DNA of 8,516 nt from Pseudarthrobacter sp. (GTDB lineage Bacteria; Actinomycetota; Actinomycetes; Actinomycetales; Micrococcaceae). Of this stretch, positions 1 through 6,402 are shown one piece after another. Numbering within the stretch: position 1 is the stretch's first letter; each line of letters begins with the position of its first letter. The stretch is taken from NCBI GenBank assembly GCA_013362385.1, contig JABFWC010000235.1:1-8516 (forward strand), given 5' to 3'. Position numbers and translations under genes: made by a program. The notes beneath the pieces were generated by a model. It did no database searches, was not told the origin of the DNA, and worked only from the letters and a program-made list of their open reading frames with translations.

Positions 1-377
1 TGGAGGGAAGGGACGACGTCGAATCCGTCGCCTACGCGGGGCTGCCCTCCAGCCCATGGTACGCGCGCGGCCGCAAGTACGGTCCCAAGGGGACCGGCGC
101 CGTCGTTGCCTTCAACCTGGCCGGCGGCGCCGTGGCGGGCAAGCGCTTTGTGGATGCCCTGGAACTGCACTCCCACGTGGCCAACATCGGTGACGTCCGC
201 TCCCTTGTCATCCACCCGGCGTCGACCACCCACAGCCAGCTCTCCACGGAGCAGCAGGCCGTGGCCGGTGTAACTCCGGGGCTGGTCCGCCTCTCCGTGG
301 GCCTGGAGCACATCGACGACATCATCGCCGACCTGGAAGCCGGTTTCCGGGCAGCCAAGGGCGCCGCCGGCGCCTAG
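1..377 (+). CDS. metY: O-acetylhomoserine sulfhydrylase (aminocarboxypropyltransferase), C-terminal part
   Basis: The reading frame is open from base 3 to a TAG stop at 375-377; the 5' part lies left of the window. The visible 124 residues match the C-terminal domain of the PLP-dependent Cys/Met-metabolism enzymes. They include [21 protein letters not shown], the run [29 protein letters not shown] and the terminal [20 protein letters not shown]. The [11 protein letters not shown] stretch carries the family's conserved substrate carboxylate-binding region. By family knowledge the enzyme converts O-acetylhomoserine plus sulfide to homocysteine in the cytoplasm. metX, which makes its substrate, follows on the same strand after 200 bases, which supports MetY over the cystathionine synthase and lyase relatives. 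The PLP lysine is not visible because it lies upstream. Confidence 0.93.
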   Translation, partial: EGRDDVESVAYAGLPSSPWYARGRKYGPKGTGAVVAFNLAGGAVAGKRFVDALELHSHVANIGDVRSLVIHPASTTHSQLSTEQQAVAGVTPGLVRLSVGLEHIDDIIADLEAGFRAAKGAAGA

Positions 378-411
378 CGGCAAACAGGGGAAGTCACAAC
401 CGGTCACACTC

Positions 412-442
412 TTGGCCCGGAGCGGGGGGTGTTTCGTACACT
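412..442 (+). promoter_or_regulatory. Possible promoter for the riboswitch-metX transcript
   Basis: A -10-like TACACT (437-442, 4 of 6 consensus bases) follows a weak -35-like TTGGCC (412-417) with a 19-base spacer. A start about 7 bases after the -10 element would fall at 448-449, at the first bases of the riboswitch P1 stem. That position agreement is the main support; the -35 match and spacing are poor. Confidence 0.35.
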
Positions 443-443
443 C

Positions 444-553
444 GAACCAGGTCATGAGTGCCAGTGACAGCCCCGGCTTGCTGGCCGGCAACCCTCCTTC
501 CGCGGTGGGGTGCCCCGGGTGAAGACCTGGCCTGCCGGTCAGACGACGGCGGG
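444..553 (+). ncRNA. SAM-IV-type S-adenosylmethionine riboswitch in the metX leader
   Basis: This cis-acting leader RNA is expected to bind S-adenosylmethionine and lower metX expression when SAM is plentiful. A perfect 7-bp closing stem is visible: CCAGGTC (447-453) with GACCTGG (524-530). It is followed by the conserved GTCATGAGTGCCAG, then GCCCCGGCTTGCTGGCCGG, then GGCAACC, and finally GGTGGGGTGCCCCGGGTGA. The GGCAACC and GGTGC segments belong to the SAM-binding core shared by SAM-I and SAM-IV. The GTCATGAGTGCCAG and CCCCGGGTGA wording, and the lack of a hairpin between the P3 region and the closing stem, fit SAM-IV as I remember it. A further hairpin 3' of the closing stem pairs CCTGCCG (531-537) with CGGCGGG (547-553, one G-T pair). 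This matches the extra 3' helix of SAM-IV. There is no T-rich intrinsic terminator before the metX start, so control may act on translation. The assignment is by motif recognition, not a covariance-model search. Confidence 0.85.
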
Positions 554-577
554 CAAGCGCGTAGAAGAGGTCCTGCC

Positions 578-1693
578 ATGACGGTTACCGTCGCCCGTAC
601 CACCATCCCCGAACACGGAATTGTCCGCTACGCCTCGGTCGGGGGACTGGAGCTGGAAGCCGGCGGTTACCTGCCGAACGTCACTCTGGCCTACGAAACC
701 TGGGGCACGCTGAACGCCGACGGCAGCAACGCGGTCCTGATCGAGCACGCGCTCACCGGCAGCATGCACGTGACCCGCGGCGACACCGACGAAGAGGGGT
801 GGTGGGAGCAGCTGGCGGGACCCGGCGCCCCGGTGGACACGGACAGGTTCTTCGTGGTGTCCATCAACATCGTGGGCGGCTGTTACGGCTCCACCGGCCC
901 GTCGTCACCTGGCCCCGACGGGCGTCCCTGGGGCTCACGCTTCCCGCTGGTGACCCTGCGGGACAGCACCGTTGCCGAGGCCCGGCTGGCGGACCGGTTG
1001 GGCATCACCAGCTGGTATGCAGTCCTGGGCGGCTCCATGGGCGGCGCCCGAGCCCTTGAGTGGGCCGTCACCTACCCCGAACGGGTGCAGCGCTGCGCCG
1101 TCATCTCGGTGGGCGCGGCCAGCACGGCCGAACAGATCGCGTTCGCCCAGGCCCAGACTTTGGCCATCCGGCAGGACCCGAACTTCAACGGCGGGGACTA
1201 CTACGGTGGCCCTGCCCCGGAAGACGGGCTGGCTCTGGCCAGGCGCATTGCCCACATCACCTACCGGTCAGCGGCGGAACTGGAAGGCCGGTTCGGGCGG
1301 GCAGCCCAGGCCCCCGAGTCGCCGCTGCAGGGTGAAGTGCTCGCTGCCCGGGGCCGCTACCAGGTGGAAAGCTACCTGGACCACCAGGGCAACAAGCTCG
1401 TCCGGCGTTTTGACGCCAACAGCTACATTGCGCTCACGGAGGCGCTCATGAGCCATGACGTCTGCCGCGGACGCGGGCCGCTGTCCGAGACGCTCGCCGG
1501 CTCCACCGCCCGGTTCTTCGTGGCGGCGGTGGACTCGGACCGGCTTTACTTCCCGTCACAGTCAAGGGAACTGGCGCAGGCGCTGCCGGGCAACGTGGAT
1601 GTCCATGTCATCCAGGCGCCCATCGGGCACGACGGGTTCCTCACGGAGATCGGGCAGCTCGGGGACCAGCTGCGGAGCACCTTCCTCGTCTAA
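578..1693 (+). CDS. metX: Homoserine O-acetyltransferase
   Basis: This is a 371-residue alpha/beta-hydrolase-fold acyltransferase, the usual length for MetX. It transfers acetyl from acetyl-CoA to homoserine and so commits carbon to methionine. Visible landmarks are NVTLAYETWGTLN near the N-terminus, HALTGSMHV, the signature NIVGGCYGSTGPSS, and the nucleophile elbow GGSMGGARALEW with Ser153. The other catalytic residues are Asp321 in DSDRLYFPSQSRELA and His351 in IGHDGF. I chose ATG 578: AGAAGAGG (563-570) precedes it by 7 bases, and the family's conserved N-terminus begins there. The open frame reaches back to an ATG at 458, but those extra 40 codons lie within the riboswitch and do not resemble the family. 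It follows metY on the same strand. The acetyl rather than succinyl specificity is inferred from family resemblance and the MetY partner. No SAM-binding domain is present; regulation appears to be through the leader RNA. Confidence 0.95.
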   Translation: MTVTVARTTIPEHGIVRYASVGGLELEAGGYLPNVTLAYETWGTLNADGSNAVLIEHALTGSMHVTRGDTDEEGWWEQLAGPGAPVDTDRFFVVSINIVGGCYGSTGPSSPGPDGRPWGSRFPLVTLRDSTVAEARLADRLGITSWYAVLGGSMGGARALEWAVTYPERVQRCAVISVGAASTAEQIAFAQAQTLAIRQDPNFNGGDYYGGPAPEDGLALARRIAHITYRSAAELEGRFGRAAQAPESPLQGEVLAARGRYQVESYLDHQGNKLVRRFDANSYIALTEALMSHDVCRGRGPLSETLAGSTARFFVAAVDSDRLYFPSQSRELAQALPGNVDVHVIQAPIGHDGFLTEIGQLGDQLRSTFLV

Positions 1694-1713
1694 CGCGCCA
1701 GGGATTCCCGTAG

Positions 1714-1737
1714 CGCATGTGCATTTATGCAGATGCG
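1714..1737. promoter_or_regulatory. 24-bp palindrome, candidate operator for the transporter promoter
   Basis: The half-sites CGCATGTGCATT (1714-1725) and TATGCAGATGCG (1726-1737) are inverted copies with 10 of 12 positions paired; only 1719/1732 and the central T-T fail. The core is TGCAT-TT-ATGCA. The centre lies about 64 bases upstream of the start predicted from the promoter at 1755-1783, the usual place for a LysR-type recognition site. It shares ATGTGCAT with the palindrome at 5332-5349. It has no T-run, so a terminator for metX is unlikely. Confidence 0.55.
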
Positions 1738-1754
1738 TTCTGCACGATTCGGCG

Positions 1755-1783
1755 TTGAGGTTGCGTCACGGGCAGACCATACT
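1755..1783 (+). promoter_or_regulatory. Candidate sigma-70-type promoter of the transporter gene
   Basis: TTGAGG (1755-1760, 4 of 6 consensus bases) and CATACT (1778-1783, 4 of 6) are separated by exactly 17 bases. A start near 1790 would give a leader of about 80 bases before the ATG at 1872. No other pair of elements in the 178-base gap looked as good to me. Confidence 0.45.
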
Positions 1784-1803
1784 CGAAAAATCCGGCATTC
1801 GTG

Positions 1804-1815
1804 GTGTGCATCACA
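1804..1815. promoter_or_regulatory. Second ATGTGCAT-like half-site in the transporter leader
   Basis: GTGTGCATCACA contains TGTGCATCA (1805-1813), identical over 9 bases to the first half of the palindrome at 5333-5341. It also has a short internal inverted repeat, TGTG-CAT-CACA. It lies about 15-25 bases downstream of the predicted start, where a bound protein could repress or form a loop with the site at 1714-1737. This role is inferred from sequence likeness only. Confidence 0.3.
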
Positions 1816-1871
1816 TCCGGCTGCCATCGACTGGTCCCAGTGGTGTCGACGACGACGCCGAAGGAGTTCGC

Positions 1872-3254
1872 ATGAGTACGGAAAGCTCCGCCGCAAGGCG
1901 CACAGAGGAAACCGATGTCAAGGCCTCAGGCCTGAGGAAAGTGGTTACGGCGTCCATGGCCGGAACCGTCGTGGAATGGTACGAGTTCTTCCTCTACGCA
2001 TCGGCCGCAACACTGGTCTTCGGAAAGGCCTTTTTTCCCAACGCCGGCACTGAACTGGACGGCATCATCGCCGCCTTCCTCACCTACGCCGTCGGCTTCG
2101 TGGCCCGCCCCATCGGCGGCATTGTCTTCGGCCATTTCGGTGACAAGTTCGGCCGGAAGAAGCTGCTGCAGCTGAGCATCATCCTGGTGGGCGTCTCCAC
2201 CTTCCTCATGGGCTGCCTGCCGACGTTCCAGCAGATCGGCTATTGGGCGCCGGCGCTGCTGGTCTTCCTGCGCTTCGCCCAGGGCTTCGCCGTGGGCGGC
2301 GAGTGGGGCGGCGCCGTCCTCCTCGTCGCAGAACACAGCCCCAGCAGGTCCCGCGGCTTCTGGGCCAGCTGGCCCCAGTCAGCAGTGCCCATGGGCAACC
2401 TGCTCGCCACCGCCGTGCTCTTCGTGCTGTCCTCCACGCTGACCCAGGACGCCTTCCTCGGATGGGGCTGGCGGGTGGCGTTCTGGCTCTCCGCCGTGAT
2501 CGTCCTGATCGGCTACTACATCCGCACCAAGGTCAATGACGCACCCATCTTCCTGGAGGCCCGCAAAGAGGTCGACGCCGGCCACAAGGGCTATGGCGTG
2601 GCCGAGGTTTTCCGGCGCTACCCGCGCGGCGTCTTCACCGCCATGGGCCTGCGCTTCGCCGAGAACATCCTCTACTACCTCGTGGTGACCTTCTCCATCA
2701 CCTACCTCAAGACAGTGGTGCAGGCCGATACCACCCGCATCCTCCTGCTGCTGCTCCTCGCGCATGCCGTGCACTTCGCCGTCGTGCCAATGGTCGGCAA
2801 GCTGTCGGACCGCCTGGGCCGCAAGCCCGTCTACCTGGCCGGTGCTGTCATGGGCGCCACCTGGGGCTTCTTCGCCTTCCCCATGATGGACACCAAGAAC
2901 GACGTCGTCATCCTTGCCTCCATCATGATCGGCCTGGTGTTCCACGCGTTCATGTACGCCGGACAGCCCGCCATCATGGCCGAAATGTTCCCCACCCGGA
3001 TGCGCTACTCGGGGGTCTCCCTGGGCTACCAGGTGACGTCCATCGTGGCCGGTTCCCTGGCTCCGATCATCGCCGCCTCGCTCCTGGGCACCTACAAGTC
3101 CTCCCTGCCCGTGGCGATCTACCTGCTCATCGCCTGCGCCATCACCGCCGTCGCAGTCTTCTTCCTGAAGGAAACCCGCGGCATCTCGCTCCGCGACGTG
3201 GACGCGGCCGACGCCAAGGGCACAGCGGACCTGCTCGCCGCCAACAAGAAGTAG
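1872..3254 (+). CDS. MFS transporter, metabolite:H+ symporter (MHS) group
   Basis: This 460-residue integral membrane protein has the usual MHS length and about 12 hydrophobic segments, so it should sit in the cytoplasmic membrane. MHS landmarks are GTVVEWYEFFLY (31-42) in the first helix, and the MFS loop motif GHFGDKFGRKK (87-97). Further on are RFAQGFAVGGEWGGA (134-148), the second-half loop motif GKLSDRLGRKP (309-319) and AEMFPTRMRYSG (370-381). Relatives in this group carry shikimate, alpha-ketoglutarate, proline/betaine or dicarboxylates by proton symport, and the sequence does not fix the substrate. From its neighbours I infer a small organic acid, perhaps a 3-hydroxy acid. ATG 1872 is chosen because AAGGAG (1861-1866) lies 5 bases ahead and the N-terminal tail is of normal length; the frame is open further upstream through metX. 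The alcohol dehydrogenase follows after 9 bases and is probably co-transcribed. Confidence 0.9.
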   Translation: MSTESSAARRTEETDVKASGLRKVVTASMAGTVVEWYEFFLYASAATLVFGKAFFPNAGTELDGIIAAFLTYAVGFVARPIGGIVFGHFGDKFGRKKLLQLSIILVGVSTFLMGCLPTFQQIGYWAPALLVFLRFAQGFAVGGEWGGAVLLVAEHSPSRSRGFWASWPQSAVPMGNLLATAVLFVLSSTLTQDAFLGWGWRVAFWLSAVIVLIGYYIRTKVNDAPIFLEARKEVDAGHKGYGVAEVFRRYPRGVFTAMGLRFAENILYYLVVTFSITYLKTVVQADTTRILLLLLLAHAVHFAVVPMVGKLSDRLGRKPVYLAGAVMGATWGFFAFPMMDTKNDVVILASIMIGLVFHAFMYAGQPAIMAEMFPTRMRYSGVSLGYQVTSIVAGSLAPIIAASLLGTYKSSLPVAIYLLIACAITAVAVFFLKETRGISLRDVDAADAKGTADLLAANKK

Positions 3255-3263
3255 GCGGCCGCC

Positions 3264-4400
3264 GTGAAAGCAGCCGTCCTCTACTCCACGGTTCCTGCTC
3301 CGGGCACGGGCGGCGACCAGGCCAGCTACGCGGCCGCCCGGCCCCTTCTGGTGCAGGACCTGGAAGAGCCAAAACCGCGGGCAGGCGAGCTGGGCGTCGC
3401 CATCACCTACTCGAGCCTGTGCCATTCGGACCTGTCCGTGGTGGACGGCTCCCGGGTCCGGCCGCTTCCCATGGCACTCGGCCACGAAGCGGTGGGCCGC
3501 GTGGTGTCCGTCGGCGAGGGCGTGGCCGACGTATCTCCGGGCGACCATGTGGTGCTGGTCTTCGTGCCCAGCTGCGGCGACTGCCGGGCGTGCCGGGCCG
3601 GCCGTCCTGCGCTGTGCCACCGCGCCGCGGAGGTTAACGGCTCAGGCGACCTGCTGCACGGGGAGGCGCTGCTGCGCACGCCGGAGGGGGAGCGGATCAA
3701 CCACCACCTCGGTGTCTCGGCCTTCGCCGATTACGCTGTGGTGGCGCGCGAGTCAGTGGTGGTGATTGACGACGACGTTCCGGATACCGTGGCGGCGATG
3801 TTCGGTTGCGCCGTGCTCACCGGCATGGGCGCGGTGCTGAACACGGCCGACGTCGGCCCCGGACAGTCAGTGGCTGTCTTCGGCCTGGGTGCCGTGGGAC
3901 TTTCTGCCGTGATGGCGGCGCGCCTCGCCGGCGCGGCCAGCGTGGTGGCGATCGATCCCAACGAGGGCAAGCACCAGCTCGCCCTCGACGCCGGCGCCAC
4001 CTCGGTGGGTACGCCGGCAGACGCACCCCGCCTGATCGCGGAAGCTGCCGGCGACGGGGTGGACGTTGCCGTTGAGGCGGTGGGCTCAGCAGGGGTGATC
4101 GCGTCCTGCCTGGACCAGGTGACCCGCGGCGGTGCGGTGGTTTCGGTGGGCCTGCCGCATCCGTCCGCCGAGCTGACGGTGCCGGCCCTGCAGTTCGCCG
4201 GGGCCGGAAAACGGCTGCTGGGCTCCTACATGGGCGACGCCGTGCCCGGGCGCGACATCCCGAAATACCTGGGGTACTGGCGCGAGGGCAGGCTTCCGGT
4301 GGAACTGCTGCACACCGACACCCGTCCCCTCGACGAGATCAACGAAGGCCTGGATGCGCTCGCGTCCGGGCAGGTGGTCCGGCGGCTCTTCAAGGCCTAA
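3264..4400 (+). CDS. Zinc-dependent alcohol dehydrogenase (MDR superfamily)
   Basis: This 378-residue cytoplasmic enzyme has both zinc sites of classical medium-chain alcohol dehydrogenases. Catalytic zinc ligands are Cys53 (SSLCHSDLS), His74 with Glu75 (LGHEAVGRV) and Cys182 (FGCAVLTGMGAV). The structural zinc lobe has Cys104, Cys107, Cys110 and Cys118 in CGDCRACRAGRPALC. The Rossmann dinucleotide motif is GLGAVG (207-212), and Asp231 at the end of the second strand suggests NAD rather than NADP. The family oxidises alcohols to aldehydes or the reverse; the substrate cannot be read from the sequence. It starts at GTG 3264, 9 bases after the transporter stop, with only a weak ribosome site (TAGG overlapping that stop), which suggests translational coupling. 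Its stop is 6 bases from the stop of the convergent regulator. A role in the same pathway as mmsB and mmsA, for example oxidising an alcohol precursor, is inferred from position only. Confidence 0.9.
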   Translation: MKAAVLYSTVPAPGTGGDQASYAAARPLLVQDLEEPKPRAGELGVAITYSSLCHSDLSVVDGSRVRPLPMALGHEAVGRVVSVGEGVADVSPGDHVVLVFVPSCGDCRACRAGRPALCHRAAEVNGSGDLLHGEALLRTPEGERINHHLGVSAFADYAVVARESVVVIDDDVPDTVAAMFGCAVLTGMGAVLNTADVGPGQSVAVFGLGAVGLSAVMAARLAGAASVVAIDPNEGKHQLALDAGATSVGTPADAPRLIAEAAGDGVDVAVEAVGSAGVIASCLDQVTRGGAVVSVGLPHPSAELTVPALQFAGAGKRLLGSYMGDAVPGRDIPKYLGYWREGRLPVELLHTDTRPLDEINEGLDALASGQVVRRLFKA

Positions 4401-4406
4401 GGACTA

Positions 4407-5315
4407 CTATCCTGCCAGCAGCCCGGCGCGGTCCCTGACTTCCTCCTTCAATGCCGCAATCACCGCCTGCACCGCGGCTGACCGGAGGGATTCAGGGCGC
4501 GCCACCGCCCAGATGGGCAGCTGGCGCTCGAAGTCGCCGGCCAGGACAGGAACGAAATCGGCCTGGCCGGCGACCATGAAGTTGGGCAGTAGCCCGATGC
4601 CGGCGCCCTGCCGCACGGCCTCCACCTGGGCGAACACGCTGGTGGCCTGGAAACTGCTCCTGGGCATGGGCAGCTGGGACGACCAGCGGTGTCCGAGCTC
4701 CGCCACCTGCAGTGCGGACTCGACGTAGGAGACGAAGCCGTGCTGCCCGACGTCGTCGAGTGTTTCCGGCAGGCCGTGCGCGGCCGCATACCCGGCGCTG
4801 GCGTACAGGCGCAGGTAGTAGTTGCTGAGGAAGATGGTCTGCGCGGTGGTGACGTCGGCCCTGCCCACCACGATCTCGAGGTCGACCCCGGACCTGTTCT
4901 GGCTGACTTTCCGCGTGGCGCTGAGCATCTCGATGTTCAGCTGCGGGTGCCGCTGCTGCAGCCGGACCAGGGCGGGGGTGACGAACACCGCGCCGACGCC
5001 GTCCGTTGTCGCGACGCGGACCAGGCCCGCGAGGGTGCTCTGGTCCTGGCTGAGCAGGCCGGACAGCGTACCCAGCGTGTCCTCGATGGCTTCCGCTGCC
5101 TCCACGGCGGCCGCGCCAAGCTGGGTCAGCTCCCAGCCGTGGGGGCTGCGTTCCAGGGTCCGGCCGCCCAGTTGCCTGTCGAGGGCCAGGATCCGGCGCG
5201 AAATGGTGGTGTGGGTTGTACCGAGCGTTTCGGCCACCGCGTTGAATCGTCCCAGGCGTGCCACCGTCAGCAGGATCAACAGGTCATCGGGGCTGGGCAG
5301 CCGTCTCGAGTCCAC
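4407..5315 (-). CDS. LysR-family transcriptional regulator
   Basis: This 302-residue protein has a LysR-type helix-turn-helix at about residues 23-50 (RFNAVAETLGTTHTTISRRI, then LALDRQLG) followed by RTLERSPHGWELTQLG. A substrate-binding-like effector domain runs from about residue 95 to 295 and includes a typical FAQVEAVRQGAGIGLLP segment (228-243). LysR proteins bind DNA as dimers or tetramers and usually activate a divergent promoter in response to a pathway metabolite. I prefer GTG 5315 as start because GAAGGAAGG (5330-5322 on the minus strand) sits 6 bases ahead. The alternative ATG at 5339 would add 8 residues, has no ribosome site, and would put the start codon inside the palindrome at 5332-5349. 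The gene is divergent from mmsB and convergent with the alcohol dehydrogenase. Its effector is unknown; by context it would be a 3-hydroxy acid, a semialdehyde or a related acid. Confidence 0.9.
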   Translation of the reverse strand: MDSRRLPSPDDLLILLTVARLGRFNAVAETLGTTHTTISRRILALDRQLGGRTLERSPHGWELTQLGAAAVEAAEAIEDTLGTLSGLLSQDQSTLAGLVRVATTDGVGAVFVTPALVRLQQRHPQLNIEMLSATRKVSQNRSGVDLEIVVGRADVTTAQTIFLSNYYLRLYASAGYAAAHGLPETLDDVGQHGFVSYVESALQVAELGHRWSSQLPMPRSSFQATSVFAQVEAVRQGAGIGLLPNFMVAGQADFVPVLAGDFERQLPIWAVARPESLRSAAVQAVIAALKEEVRDRAGLLAG

Positions 5316-5321
5316 TCCGGG

Positions 5322-5330
5322 CCTTCCTTC
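5322..5330 (-). promoter_or_regulatory. Strong ribosome binding site that decides the regulator start
   Basis: On the minus strand this reads GAAGGAAGG, followed by 6 bases and then GTG at 5315-5313. It lies inside the coding frame if the upstream ATG (5339) were used, and that ATG has no purine-rich site of its own. This favours the GTG start. Confidence 0.65.
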
Positions 5331-5331
5331 A

Positions 5332-5349
5332 ATGTGCATCAGTGCACAT
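5332..5349. promoter_or_regulatory. 18-bp palindrome between regulator and mmsB, candidate LysR operator
   Basis: ATGTGCA (5332-5338) and TGCACAT (5343-5349) form a perfect 7-bp inverted repeat around TCAG. It lies upstream of the regulator's GTG start, in the 133-base divergent gap. The first 8 bases, ATGTGCAT, recur at 1717-1724, and TGTGCATCA recurs at 1805-1813. A protein bound here could activate mmsB to the right and repress the regulator's own promoter. The palindrome is plain in the sequence; the binding protein is inferred. Confidence 0.55.
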
Positions 5350-5369
5350 AGCGTCTGTAATTTTTCCCC

Positions 5370-5398
5370 TTGATTGCACTCTAGCAGGGTGTGATGGT
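5370..5398 (+). promoter_or_regulatory. Weak candidate promoter for mmsB-mmsA
   Basis: TTGATT (5370-5375, 4 of 6 consensus bases) is followed at 17 bases by GATGGT (5393-5398), a poor -10. A start near 5405 would put the centre of the palindrome (5340.5) at about -65, the classical LysR recognition position. A poor -10 is common in activator-dependent promoters, but the call rests mostly on this geometry. Confidence 0.25.
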
Positions 5399-5448
5399 GG
5401 ACACAGAACCGCCGCAGCAAGGCGGCAATGAAGCAAAGGAGCTTACGC

Positions 5449-6369
5449 ATGGCAGTAATCGGTTGGGTCGGCCTGGGCAACATGGGCGGGCACATGTCCG
5501 TAAATCTGGCGAAGGCCGGGCACGAGGTCCGCGGCTTCGACCTTAATCCGGCGGCCCTCGCCGCAGCGGACGCGGGCGGCGTCAAGCCGGCAGGCAGCAT
5601 TGCCGAAGCCGTCCGGGGCGCGGACGCCGTCTTCACCATGCTGCCCAAGGGCGAACATGCCCGCGCGGTCTACCTCGGCGCCGACGGCGTGCTGGCCCAC
5701 GCGGACACCCGCACGCTGCTCATCGATTCCTCCACCATCGACATCGCCTCGGCCCAGGCACTGCACGACGCCGCCGCTGCCGCCGGCTTCCGCTTCGTTG
5801 ACGCCCCGGTTTCGGGCGGCATGAGCGGCGCCGAGGCCGGCACGCTGACCTTTATGGTGGGCGGCGAAGAGGGGGCCGTGGCAGACGCCACCGGCTACAT
5901 CGGGCCCATGGCCGGCAACATCATCCCCACCGGCGGAGCCACCACCGGCCAGGCCGCGAAGATCTGCAACAACCTGATGCTCTTCATCAACCTCGCCTCC
6001 ACCGCCGAAGGCGCCGTGCTCGCCGACCGGCTGGGCCTGGACAAGCAGGTCTTCTGGGACATCGCTTCGGTCTCCTCCGGCGACTCGTGGGCGCTGCGGA
6101 CCTGGTACCCCGTACCCGGCGTGGTTCCCACCGCGGCCTCCAACAATGACTTCGCACCCACCTTCACCACGGAGCTGGCCAACAAGGACATCGGCCTGGC
6201 CATCAGCGCCGCCGAAGACACCGGAACACCCCTTGAAATCGGCAGGCACGTCCAGCAACTGTTCCAGCAGCTCATCGACGCCGGTGAGGCCGGCAGGGAC
6301 TGCTCGATGATCATCAAGCTCGTCGACGGCTCGCTCGAGCCCGCCCGGCAGGCGACGTCCGCCAATTAG
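5449..6369 (+). CDS. mmsB: 3-hydroxyisobutyrate dehydrogenase family oxidoreductase
   Basis: This 306-residue beta-hydroxyacid dehydrogenase is close to the roughly 300-residue norm. The N-terminal Rossmann fold shows GWVGLGNMGGHM (5-16), with Asp31 at the end of the second strand suggesting NAD. The substrate-binding signature is FVDAPVSGGMSGAEAG (117-131), and the catalytic Lys171 lies in GQAAKICNNLM. A C-terminal helical domain carries STAEGAVLADRLGLD, PVPGVVP and ANKDIGLA (Lys246, Asp247). The PVPGVVP and NNDFAPTF stretch is typical of true 3-hydroxyisobutyrate enzymes rather than tartronate semialdehyde reductases. It oxidises 3-hydroxyisobutyrate, and in some relatives 3-hydroxypropionate, to the semialdehyde. 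ATG 5449 has AAAGGAG (5435-5441) at 7 bases. An in-frame ATG at 5428 with a weaker AAGG site would add 7 residues. mmsA follows after 33 bases, almost certainly in one operon. Within the family the exact substrate is not certain. Confidence 0.9.
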   Translation: MAVIGWVGLGNMGGHMSVNLAKAGHEVRGFDLNPAALAAADAGGVKPAGSIAEAVRGADAVFTMLPKGEHARAVYLGADGVLAHADTRTLLIDSSTIDIASAQALHDAAAAAGFRFVDAPVSGGMSGAEAGTLTFMVGGEEGAVADATGYIGPMAGNIIPTGGATTGQAAKICNNLMLFINLASTAEGAVLADRLGLDKQVFWDIASVSSGDSWALRTWYPVPGVVPTAASNNDFAPTFTTELANKDIGLAISAAEDTGTPLEIGRHVQQLFQQLIDAGEAGRDCSMIIKLVDGSLEPARQATSAN

Positions 6370-6402
6370 CCCACCGCAAGCTACGCAGGAAAAGAGACTC
6401 CC

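Noticed and set aside
458..577. Extended N-terminus of metX starting at ATG 458
   Set aside because: The ATG is the conserved ATGAG element of the riboswitch, and the extra 40 residues do not resemble MetX proteins. ATG 578 has a ribosome site.
1714..1737. Reading the palindrome after metX as a terminator
   Set aside because: The stem is A/T-mixed with a mismatch, is not G/C-rich and has no T-run after it. Its position before a promoter and its match to the 5332-5349 site favour an operator.
1455..1871. Upstream extension of the transporter frame into metX
   Set aside because: The extra residues are an out-of-frame reading of metX and the gap, without membrane character. ATG 1872 has AAGGAG at 5 bases and a normal MHS N-terminus.
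2379..3620. A 413-codon minus-strand open frame opposite the transporter and alcohol dehydrogenase
   Set aside because: It spans two well-supported genes, is rich in His, Gly and Asp, and has no domain or ribosome site I could recognise.
4689..5351. A 220-codon plus-strand open frame opposite the LysR gene
   Set aside because: It lies entirely antisense to a convincing regulator and has no recognisable motif.
5411..5426. Small GCCGC/GCGGC hairpin just before the mmsB ribosome site
   Set aside because: It is only 5 bp with a 6-base loop in a G/C-rich region, so chance is a sufficient explanation.
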